Assembly: GCF_000008185.1 (NCBI RefSeq)
Contig: NC_002967.9
Location: 1,240,001 to 1,304,000 of the forward strand
Direction: 5' to 3'
DNA length: 64,000 nt
DNA from: Treponema denticola ATCC 35405
GTDB lineage: Bacteria; Spirochaetota; Spirochaetia; Treponematales; Treponemataceae
The notes beneath the pieces were generated by a model. The model was not told where the DNA came from. It was given only the letters and a program-made list of their open reading frames with translations, and made no database searches. Positions 25,443-32,422 of the stretch are shown here, piece after piece (positions within the stretch are counted from its first letter, which is position 1; every line of letters starts with the position of its first letter). Made by a program: the position numbers and the translations under genes.

Positions 25443-27539
25443 CTACTCCTGCCATACCAGGCGGAAACCTATAGACTGATATGCTGCACTTGCGGTATCA
25501 TTCTCCCGCTTTCCGGTCATACATTCGTAGACAGCTTTTTCCGCAGTTTTTGACCAAAAGCCGCCGCGTAAAACGCGTTTGGTATCGGCAGATGACGTGG
25601 AACCGGTCGGATCATTTACCGAACCGGAAGATAGTGTTGCCGAATACCTGTCCCAGCACCATTCGGCTACGTTGCCGCTCATATCGTAAATGCCCAATTT
25701 GTTCGCCGCTCTTTTTCCGACGTCAGATACACCATTTACGGAATCAGGCTGGTCTACAAAAGCCGAGCCGTTGTAATACTTGTCGAAAACCGCAACTCGT
25801 GCCGTCTCTGCACGTAAGGTTTCATAACTCTTATCGGCAGGCAGTGTCATACCTTCAAAACCGATAGGCAGTATTGCTCCGCTTGCCGAATTTACATTGG
25901 TTAGATAGACAGTGCCGTATTTTTCTGCATTTATGCTATCTGTGGCATCATTGCTACCTTGATAACGAGCGGCAAACTCCCATTCGGCTTCGGTCGGCAA
26001 ACGGTAGCCTTTTTTTGTCAAATCACACACAATGTAATCATCATCGTCATCACCGATACTTTTTACGATTCCAGTAGTTCGAGAATCAGTGTAGACACAT
26101 TGCGCGGTGTTTCCGAATTTTGCTTCGGTATATGCATTGCACCATACAACGCAGTCGCGCCAGCTTACACCCGATATAGGTTTGTCACTATTTGGGGTAT
26201 TGCCGTTATAATCAAACTCATAGCCCCTATCTTTTGCCCATACGTATATCGTATTCCATAATTCCGCCGTTACTTCGTATTTGCCCATTGTATATTCACT
26301 TAAAGTGACGGTGCGGCCCGCAGGGAAAACACCTGTCCATGAAGTACCGGTAATTGCGGGAAACTCACAACCGGGATCTTTACCGACAATGGTTTCACTA
26401 TTTATCTTTACGCCGTCCGAAGCGGGAACCGGCTTTGCCGCGACATATACAACGGTATCGTCTTCAAAGGTATCGCCGTTAAGCAGTTCGTTTCCACTCG
26501 CACCCTTTTTCCATGCAGAAAATACAAACCCCGTATCGTAGCCGGTTATTTTTGCCTTTGCCAAAACCTTGATGTCCTGCCATGGCGTTCCGCTTGTTAT
26601 ATCGGAAATAGTATTATCCGGTTTTATATGAACCTGACTGTCGCCCTTTACCGTTATCGTTATTTTTTCACGTTTAGTTTCGGCGTATATTGTCGTATCT
26701 TTTGAAAACGGAAAATTATTTACAAGCGGCCTTTTAACGCCTCCATTATCGCGCATCCATTGTTTTAATTTAAAACCCGGATCATAAGTAATACATGCTT
26801 CGACTGCGGTTTTAGTTACAGTATTCCATTTGGTCCCTCTGGGGAATTTCAGCTGCGGCGGATTAGCGGTAATATGGGTACCGGTAATGGTAAGCGTTAT
26901 ATCGACAGGTTTTGTTTCTATAAAGACAGTTGCATCAGCATTAAATGGTGTGATATAGCTGGCATTCAAAACCGTACCCGACGCATTTGTAAGGTGCCAG
27001 TTTTTAAGTTCATAATGCGGCTTATATTTTTTGATTTTGATTTTTGCAAATGATTCGATTTCACCCCACGTTTTGCCCTTATCCACTTCTAATGTAGGAA
27101 AATTAGGTGCGGAAGAAATCAATTCGACGTTTTGATCTCCCTTAACCGTTATCGTAATCTTAGGCGTAGGAGGCGTTGAAGTCGGTTTGGTTACAATAAA
27201 AACCGTCGTATTCGTATTAAAAAGATGGGCATCAGTTAAATTCTGACCTGAGGCATCGGTAAGTTTCCATTTATCGGGTCCGCGTCCTGCCGCATACTGG
27301 TCGATTCTGTCCTCCGCTTGAGCCTTTAATTGGTGCCATGTGTTGCCCTTATCCGCCGTAAACGTCTTTTCCGCTTTAAGCACAACGTGTTCGTCCCCCG
27401 CAACGGTTATCGTTATTTGTGCGGGCGTTGATCCGCCGCCTTGCTGCGGTGAAGACGGTACGGAGCTATTTCCTACAGGATTTTTGCAGCTTGCAAATAA
27501 CAACACTGCCAACAATATTAGTTTAGGTATATGTTTCAT
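25443..27539 (-). CDS. Repeat lipoprotein with C-terminal FGE-like (SUMF1) domain
   Basis: Surface or periplasmic lipoprotein of 698 residues, lipobox FASC (Cys18). About residues 40-372 contain four imperfect repeats of about 80 residues, each opening ITITVxGD-like and closing TVFIxTKP-like (bacterial InlB-type repeat). Residues about 378-698 form a formylglycine-generating-enzyme-like domain: MGKYEVTAELW, PISGVSWRDCVVWCNAY, GYRLPTEAEWEFAAR, GIYDMSGNVAEWCWD, RVLRGGFW and terminal IGFRLVW. The CxxxxC active-site cysteines of true formylglycine enzymes are not present, so it is probably a binding protein. DNA is visibly more GC-rich than neighbours. Confidence 0.85.
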   Translation of the reverse strand: MKHIPKLILLAVLLFASCKNPVGNSSVPSSPQQGGGSTPAQITITVAGDEHVVLKAEKTFTADKGNTWHQLKAQAEDRIDQYAAGRGPDKWKLTDASGQNLTDAHLFNTNTTVFIVTKPTSTPPTPKITITVKGDQNVELISSAPNFPTLEVDKGKTWGEIESFAKIKIKKYKPHYELKNWHLTNASGTVLNASYITPFNADATVFIETKPVDITLTITGTHITANPPQLKFPRGTKWNTVTKTAVEACITYDPGFKLKQWMRDNGGVKRPLVNNFPFSKDTTIYAETKREKITITVKGDSQVHIKPDNTISDITSGTPWQDIKVLAKAKITGYDTGFVFSAWKKGASGNELLNGDTFEDDTVVYVAAKPVPASDGVKINSETIVGKDPGCEFPAITGTSWTGVFPAGRTVTLSEYTMGKYEVTAELWNTIYVWAKDRGYEFDYNGNTPNSDKPISGVSWRDCVVWCNAYTEAKFGNTAQCVYTDSRTTGIVKSIGDDDDDYIVCDLTKKGYRLPTEAEWEFAARYQGSNDATDSINAEKYGTVYLTNVNSASGAILPIGFEGMTLPADKSYETLRAETARVAVFDKYYNGSAFVDQPDSVNGVSDVGKRAANKLGIYDMSGNVAEWCWDRYSATLSSGSVNDPTGSTSSADTKRVLRGGFWSKTAEKAVYECMTGKRENDTASAAYQSIGFRLVWQE

Positions 27540-27648
27540 TTCTTTAAATTATCTCCACAATTTTAAGGTTAATTCACACAGATTAGTTACAGTAAATAAT
27601 AGTGAATTTTTTCTAAAATGTCAAGCAAAGGAAAACAGCCTTTGTGAT

Positions 27649-27700
27649 AACTCCGGCATAAAAGGATAACCTGTTTAATATGAATGAGGTCTTTTGACCT
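27649..27700 (+). repeat. 52-bp repeat flanking outer-membrane gene, copy 1
   Basis: Matches 29471-29522 with only a handful of differences. It ends in a small hairpin AGGTC-TTTT-GACCT. The other copy has AGGCC-TTTT-GGCTT, where a T-A pair is replaced by C-G, a compensatory change. It lies in the spacer between the FGE-like gene start and the 3' end of the second beta-barrel gene. Confidence 0.8.
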
Positions 27701-27720
27701 AGATTTCATAAAATTTCGAA

Positions 27721-29406
27721 TCAACGTATACTATATTTTAAAGATAACGAAAAGTCAATTGCATTTCCATTAATTTTTCCCGATGCATTTGTCCATGCAA
27801 AGCTTCCCCGTGCAAGTAAATTATGCAATATTTGGTATGATCCTGATATTCTGATAGTGTTAAAAAAGATAGGATTACCGCTTGGACTTCTCCAATTAAG
27901 CCATTCAGGATGGTTGTTCCCCTTAGCTTCCGGATAATACACACCCGGAGGATTTTCTTTATCTTTATCAAAAAAGTTATCTTCATTTTCGCCTTTGCAT
28001 ACAAGTCTGTAAGTAAGGGATGCCGAATGTTTTTTTGGATTAACAAGAGAAATCCGGGCTATGGCTGTGATTGTATCAGGCCCATAGGGATTTGAAATCC
28101 ATGTATATATTTGGGACTTATCATATCCTAAAATCGAAGAAGACATTTCTTTCCGTTCATGATAATAGCTTATTTTTTTATTTGAAAGAATATTATACCA
28201 TGGGTTTGCGTAAATGCCTTCAACGGAAGATATGATATAACCTATTTTTGTAGGGTAAACATATTCAAGACCGAAAAGACCTCCTAAAGAATTCGGGGTA
28301 TAATTTTTTCCGTTTAAGCCCTTGAGCTCTGATGGAGTTTGAAACTGATTCATTCCGAATTGCCCATATATTCTCAATCTTTTTATTGGAACTGCATCTA
28401 TCGTAATCCCGAATTGGCTTCCTACTGCTCCATTTTCAGATGCCGGTGTAGTTCCGGGCAGATAATCTTCTTTCCATGCGGCATGGCTGTGAAAAATCAT
28501 TGCAGGGTTTAAAAAGCGCGGATCAAAAAAAGAATTTATTAAAACACCTTCATGAAGTGTTACTGAAATTTGCTTTATTGGTCTAAAGCTTACCTCATGC
28601 ATAAATAAAAATCTGGTGGGATTTAATTCCAAAACCGTTACGTCCAGTTTTAAGTTTTTTGTGAACACAGTTCCTGAAAAATAATCAAAACGGTCAGCCG
28701 TATCTGCTATGAGCATGCTGCCGCCCAAGGTCCTGCCTAAATTTAATGAGCCTCTACCGATATTTATGTTAAAAAAAGAACCTCCTACGGCTATGCCTGC
28801 TCTTTTTGGAAAATGAAAATCCATATCTTTGTCTTTTAATGGAATATTTAAAAAAGTATTTGAAAATTTACTTGCTGCAAAATTCTTATTAAGACTTAAA
28901 TAACAGTAAGTATAAAAATAATTTGAAATTAAAAAATCGAAGGGGATTGCAATAGGATCAGGCATCGCATTATAAGATAAAAATTTATCTATATATGGAG
29001 TATATTCGTTTACTTTATGAGCAATTCTTCCCTGAATTGCAAGCTCTCCATTTATATTGAATTTAAGTATTTCTTGTTTAAGAAGATAATTAGGCTGCTC
29101 TAAAGTTTTTCTTGTATTTTCATATACCTGTAAGCCTATATTGCTTAAATTTTCTTTATCAATAAGGCTTAATGCTTTATAAAGCTCTGCTGCCGATTGC
29201 GGCTTTTTATAGGAAAGAGGGGAAAATCCGTTTTCGATAGCCAAAAAATATATAGCATCATAAATATCCGTATTCTTTTCATAAAAAATTTTTGCATACG
29301 GAATATCATATTCTGGTCCGGTTTCAGATGCGAAGGCTGTTTGGACTGTTTTGGTTATTAAACATATAATAAGAAAAACAATTACTATGTATTTTTTAGA
29401 TTTCAT
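27721..29406 (-). CDS. Outer-membrane beta-barrel protein, Wzi-like (paralogue 2)
   Basis: 561-residue predicted outer-membrane protein. Signal peptide MKSKKYIVIVFLIICLITKTVQTAFA; helical N-terminal region (AAELYKALSLIDKENL); then beta-strand-rich barrel with GGSFFNINIGRGSLNLG, RFLFMHEVSFRPIKQISVTLHEG and FDPRFLNPAMIFHSH, which resemble Wzi-family barrels, ending LSLKYSIR. It has the same N-terminal layout as the protein at 23569-25296 and is probably an old duplicate. It is bracketed by two direct repeats (27649-27700 and 29471-29522), suggesting it could move or be lost as a cassette. Function unknown; adhesion or surface polysaccharide handling is speculation. Confidence 0.75.
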   Translation of the reverse strand: MKSKKYIVIVFLIICLITKTVQTAFASETGPEYDIPYAKIFYEKNTDIYDAIYFLAIENGFSPLSYKKPQSAAELYKALSLIDKENLSNIGLQVYENTRKTLEQPNYLLKQEILKFNINGELAIQGRIAHKVNEYTPYIDKFLSYNAMPDPIAIPFDFLISNYFYTYCYLSLNKNFAASKFSNTFLNIPLKDKDMDFHFPKRAGIAVGGSFFNINIGRGSLNLGRTLGGSMLIADTADRFDYFSGTVFTKNLKLDVTVLELNPTRFLFMHEVSFRPIKQISVTLHEGVLINSFFDPRFLNPAMIFHSHAAWKEDYLPGTTPASENGAVGSQFGITIDAVPIKRLRIYGQFGMNQFQTPSELKGLNGKNYTPNSLGGLFGLEYVYPTKIGYIISSVEGIYANPWYNILSNKKISYYHERKEMSSSILGYDKSQIYTWISNPYGPDTITAIARISLVNPKKHSASLTYRLVCKGENEDNFFDKDKENPPGVYYPEAKGNNHPEWLNWRSPSGNPIFFNTIRISGSYQILHNLLARGSFAWTNASGKINGNAIDFSLSLKYSIR

Positions 29407-29470
29407 AAGAACCTCTCATATTTTAGGCATATTACCACAATAAACCATAAAATTCAATTATAGTCTTGAC

Positions 29471-29522
29471 AACTCCGGAATAAAAGGATAACCTATTCAA
29501 TATGAATGAGGCCTTTTGGCTT
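29471..29522 (+). repeat. 52-bp repeat flanking outer-membrane gene, copy 2
   Basis: Second copy of the repeat at 27649-27700, same orientation. The shared core includes AAAAGGATAACCT and AATATGAATGAGG, followed by a TTTT-loop hairpin. It is followed immediately by the 50-bp hairpin repeat (29528-29577), so two repeat families are stacked upstream of tpiA. Confidence 0.8.
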
Positions 29523-29527
29523 CAATT

Positions 29528-29577
29528 ATAGGAGGTTCGATAAACAGTTCGGCAGGAATTCAGCCTCACTGTTTATC
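29528..29577 (+). repeat. 50-bp intergenic hairpin repeat, copy 2
   Basis: Matches 3403-3452 at 46 of 50 bases; the 39-base hairpin core (GATAAACAG ... CTGTTTATC) differs at one loop base only. It lies 49 bases upstream of the tpiA start, as copy 1 lies 17 bases upstream of hslV. Confidence 0.75.
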
Positions 29578-29582
29578 TTCGA

Positions 29583-29603
29583 GTTTTGTGCTTCGCACAA
29601 AAC
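29583..29603 (+). terminator. Hairpin followed by T-run upstream of tpiA
   Basis: A 9-bp perfect stem (GTTTTGTGC/GCACAAAAC) with a TTC loop is followed by ATTGTTTTTA. It resembles an intrinsic terminator, but the nearest upstream gene is on the other strand. It could be an attenuator in a tpiA leader, stop antisense transcription, or be part of the repeat cluster. Confidence 0.5.
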
Positions 29604-29625
29604 ATTGTTTTTACTAGGAGGAAAA

Positions 29626-30378
29626 GTGAAAAAGTTTTACATTGCGGCAAATTGGAAGATGAATATGAATAGGGCTGAGGCCAAGCAGCTTGCAACAGAA
29701 ATGAAGGCCGGCCTAAAAGACGGAAAAAATAAGTACATGATAGCTCCTTCATTTACTCTTCTGCAAGATGTTGCGTCCGTGCTTAAAGGCTCCAATATCT
29801 TGCTGGGTGCTCAAAATATGGGATTGGAAGAAAAGGGCGCTCATACCGGGGAGGTTTCCGTTCTTCAGCTTTTGGATGTAGGTGTTCAAGCCGTAATTTT
29901 AGGCCATTCCGAAAGAAGGCATATATACAAGGAAACAGATGACCTTATCAATAAAAAGGTAAAACTTGCATTAAAACACGGTCTTGAAGTTATCCTCTGT
30001 GTGGGAGAGCTTCTCGAAGAGCGTGAAGCCGGCCATGCCGAAGCCGTATGCGAAAGGCAGATTAAAAAAGGACTTGCTGAGGTTTCTGCAAAAGATTTGG
30101 ATAAGGTAACGATTGCTTATGAGCCTGTTTGGGCAATAGGAACGGGAAAAAATGCGAGCCCTGAGGATGCTGATGCCATCCATTCTTCAATAAGGAAGAC
30201 CTTAGCCGCTCTTTACGGAGAAAAAGCTGCTAAAAATATGATAATCCAGTACGGAGGCTCTATGAAACCTGAAAATGCCGCCGGTCTTTTAAAAAAGCAC
30301 AATATTGACGGAGGCCTAATAGGCGGAGCCGGTCTTAAAACGGAAACATTTTTGCCTATAGCCTTGTTTTCCGAGTAG
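29626..30378 (+). CDS. tpiA: Triose-phosphate isomerase
   Basis: Glycolytic enzyme interconverting dihydroxyacetone phosphate and glyceraldehyde 3-phosphate. Lys in AANWKMN, His in ILGHSERR, the catalytic Glu in IAYEPVWAIGTGK and the phosphate-binding loops QYGGSMKPEN and GGLIGGAGL are all present. I start at GTG 29626 because AGGAGG lies just before it and the protein then opens MKKFYIAANWKMN as in the family; a longer frame from 29506 runs through the repeats. 250 residues, normal length. It stands alone between repeat elements and a small exported-protein gene. Confidence 0.96.
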   Translation: MKKFYIAANWKMNMNRAEAKQLATEMKAGLKDGKNKYMIAPSFTLLQDVASVLKGSNILLGAQNMGLEEKGAHTGEVSVLQLLDVGVQAVILGHSERRHIYKETDDLINKKVKLALKHGLEVILCVGELLEEREAGHAEAVCERQIKKGLAEVSAKDLDKVTIAYEPVWAIGTGKNASPEDADAIHSSIRKTLAALYGEKAAKNMIIQYGGSMKPENAAGLLKKHNIDGGLIGGAGLKTETFLPIALFSE

Positions 30379-30507
30379 ACTTTAAACTCTTGATTAAACT
30401 TGTTTTCTACTTGAAAAAATGAGAATAAAATGCTAGTATCTTAAGAGCTGTGATAGTTGTTTAGCTTTACAGTATAATGAAATAACTTAAATTGGAGGGT
30501 TATTAAG

Positions 30508-30876
30508 ATGAAAAAGAAATTTTTTGCGATTAGTATTATGGCTTTATTAGCTTTGGCTGTTTTTGCCCAAAATGCGGCAAATGTAACAACCAAAACACAG
30601 AAAATTGAGGTTAAAGATAGGCCGTCTGCCGTAATGTATTTGACAAAGATGGATGTTCCGGGATTGGAAAATCAGGTTGAGTTTTACCTTACCTATGAGG
30701 AAAATAACGATACCTATGATGAAGCTGTCTGCGAAAAAATTATTATGGAATTTATCGCCGAATATAAAAGAACTAATGTTTTTTCAAAATTTGAAGTTGA
30801 AGATCTAAAAGCCGCTTCTGTAGGAAAAACAAAGACAACTGTAGTAAAACGCGTTATTTTTAGAAAAGTCCGCTAA
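30508..30876 (+). CDS. Small exported protein of unknown function
   Basis: Not recognised. 122 residues with a clear Sec signal peptide (MKKKFFAISIMALLALAVFA, cleavage after AQN-like). The mature part is mostly beta/alpha with many charged residues (KDRPSAVMYLTKMDVPG, CEKIIMEFIAEYKRTNVFSKF). A strong GGAGG ribosome site precedes the ATG and a TATAAT box lies at 30473-30478, so it likely has its own promoter. It lies 79 bp before secG. Likely a small periplasmic protein. Confidence 0.75.
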   Translation: MKKKFFAISIMALLALAVFAQNAANVTTKTQKIEVKDRPSAVMYLTKMDVPGLENQVEFYLTYEENNDTYDEAVCEKIIMEFIAEYKRTNVFSKFEVEDLKAASVGKTKTTVVKRVIFRKVR

Positions 30877-30954
30877 AATTTAATAATAGCTATTGAAACT
30901 TTTCCGTTTTTAGTGTATTCTGTAGGGCGTATTTTTATAATTTGGAGTTAGATT

Positions 30955-31305
30955 ATGGGTGGTTTAGGTATTGCTTTGTTAGTACTTTTTGTCATAATTT
31001 GTGCGATTATTATCTTTTTAGTTTTATTACAAAATGAAGAAGGCGATAGTTTGGGCGGCCTTTTTTCGGGCGGAAGCAATTCGGCCTTCGGCTCAAAATC
31101 GAGCAACGTATTAACAAGAGCTACTTATGTTGTTGTTGCCCTGTTTTTTGTAACGACCTTTTTATTGGCCCTTATTACAAAAACCCCATCGGATTCAGGT
31201 TTATCCGAAGAGGCAATGAAAAAACAAACCGAAACGTCAACCGACTGGTGGAAAAGCGACGACGGTACGGATAGCGGCACTGAAACCAAAAAAGACGGTG
31301 AGTAG
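30955..31305 (+). CDS. secG: Preprotein translocase subunit SecG
   Basis: Small accessory subunit of the SecYEG channel. Two transmembrane helices (about residues 3-24 and 55-79) flank the conserved LLQNEEGDSLGGLFSGGSNSAFGSKSSNVLTRAT segment, which is the SecG signature. The C-terminal tail is hydrophilic (Thr, Asp, Lys rich), length 116 residues. TTGGAG precedes the ATG. A strong terminator follows the stop. Confidence 0.93.
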   Translation: MGGLGIALLVLFVIICAIIIFLVLLQNEEGDSLGGLFSGGSNSAFGSKSSNVLTRATYVVVALFFVTTFLLALITKTPSDSGLSEEAMKKQTETSTDWWKSDDGTDSGTETKKDGE

Positions 31306-31309
31306 TTTA

Positions 31310-31345
31310 AAAGAGATACCGATAAATCCGGTATCTCTTTTTTTT
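31310..31345 (+). terminator. Rho-independent terminator after secG
   Basis: A 12-bp stem AAAGAGATACCG/CGGTATCTCTTT with a 7-base loop runs into eight T residues. Classic intrinsic terminator, only 4 bases after the secG stop codon. Confidence 0.92.
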
Positions 31346-31352
31346 GTGCGAA

Positions 31353-31394
31353 TTTATGTATTTTATACCTAATTTTATGTAGTTTATACCTAAT
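31353..31394 (+). repeat. Two 21-bp direct repeats upstream of phoH
   Basis: TTTATGTATTTTATACCTAAT is followed directly by TTTATGTAGTTTATACCTAAT (one mismatch). A 21-bp period equals two DNA turns, so a protein would meet both on one DNA face. They lie about 90 bases upstream of the phoH start, within the probable promoter region of the phoH-pgpH-ybeY-corC operon. Operator function is inference. Confidence 0.6.
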
Positions 31395-31480
31395 ATTGAA
31401 AGAAAAAGTATTAAATAAGGCCTAAAGGCCTTGACTGAACTGCTTTTTTCCATTTAAAATAGACTACTAGAGGTTTATAT

Positions 31481-32422
31481 TTGGAAGACGCATATACAAT
31501 AGTGTTAAAAGATGAACAAGTGCTTTCCGCTCTTTGCGGTACCAATGACAGAAATTTGGACTTTCTTGAGCAATATCTTGGGGTTCCTGTCGTTTGCCGC
31601 GGTAATGAGGTAAGTGTTTTAAGTGCCGATGATGAGATTTGCAAGAAATTTCAGCATGTTGTTGATAAGGCAGTAAATTCATCGGAAATCAAGTCCGAAA
31701 ATTCATCGGAATATATCGAATCTCTTATATCTACCATAAACGTTTCCGATGAGCAGGACCTTTCTTCAGGCTGTATTCATATACCGAGGGGCACACGTTC
31801 CGTATATCCCAAAAATCCTCATCAGCTTGAATTCATCTCTTCTATCCGTAATAACGATATAAGCTTCGGCCTTGGTGCTGCCGGTACGGGAAAAACCTAT
31901 CTGGCTGTTGCCTGTGCCCTTCAAATGCTTATGTCGCGCCAAATGCGTAAGATTGTTTTTACAAGACCTGTTGTAGAAGCCGGAGAGAGTCTGGGCTTTT
32001 TACCCGGCGACCTTGTTCAAAAAATTACTCCCTACTTGAGACCTCTTTATGATTCTATAGAGCTCTTAATGCCTTTTGAGCTTATACGCCAAATGGAGGA
32101 GTCCAATATGGTTGAGGTGGCTCCCTTGGCCTATATGAGGGGCAGAACCCTGCATAACGCCGTTGTAATTTTGGACGAAGCTCAAAATACTACCAAAGAG
32201 CAAATGAAGATGTTTTTGACGAGAATGGGAGAGGGTTCCAAGCTCATTATAACGGGAGATCCTTCACAATCCGATATTTCATCGTCAAAAAATTCCGGTT
32301 TGGTACATGCTGCAAATCTTTTATCGAAAATTCGAGGGATCGGTATAGTCCGGTTTTCTCCGGAAGATGTTGTACGTCATTCTCTCGTTCAAAAAATAAT
32401 TAAAGCCTATGATAAAGAATAA
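31481..32422 (+). CDS. phoH: PhoH-family ATPase
   Basis: PhoH/YbeZ-type P-loop ATPase linked to RNA metabolism with YbeY. An N-terminal KH-like region (about residues 1-85) precedes the ATPase with Walker A GAAGTGKT (132-139), the FTRPVVEAGESLGFLPGD motif and Walker B VVILDEAQNTT. 313 residues, normal. The start is TTG at 31481, with AGAGG upstream; no ATG lies nearby in frame. Its end overlaps the next gene by 14 bp. The cluster phoH - HD phosphohydrolase - ybeY - corC is conserved widely. Confidence 0.94.
   Translation: MEDAYTIVLKDEQVLSALCGTNDRNLDFLEQYLGVPVVCRGNEVSVLSADDEICKKFQHVVDKAVNSSEIKSENSSEYIESLISTINVSDEQDLSSGCIHIPRGTRSVYPKNPHQLEFISSIRNNDISFGLGAAGTGKTYLAVACALQMLMSRQMRKIVFTRPVVEAGESLGFLPGDLVQKITPYLRPLYDSIELLMPFELIRQMEESNMVEVAPLAYMRGRTLHNAVVILDEAQNTTKEQMKMFLTRMGEGSKLIITGDPSQSDISSSKNSGLVHAANLLSKIRGIGIVRFSPEDVVRHSLVQKIIKAYDKE

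Noticed and set aside
25443-25590. Diversity-generating retroelement variable region at the end of the FGE-like gene
   Set aside because: Codons at expected variable positions include TCA, AAA, GAA, AAG and GAG rather than mainly NNC/NNT, and no template repeat or reverse transcriptase is visible. Kept only as a comparison in the findings.
25481-26541. Open frames of 60-130 codons on the plus strand opposite the FGE-like lipoprotein gene
   Set aside because: They have no ribosome sites, no family likeness, and follow from the GC-rich composition of the real gene on the minus strand.
29506-29625. N-terminal extension of TpiA
   Set aside because: It runs through the repeat and hairpin elements; the GTG at 29626 has AGGAGG and gives the canonical TpiA N-terminus.
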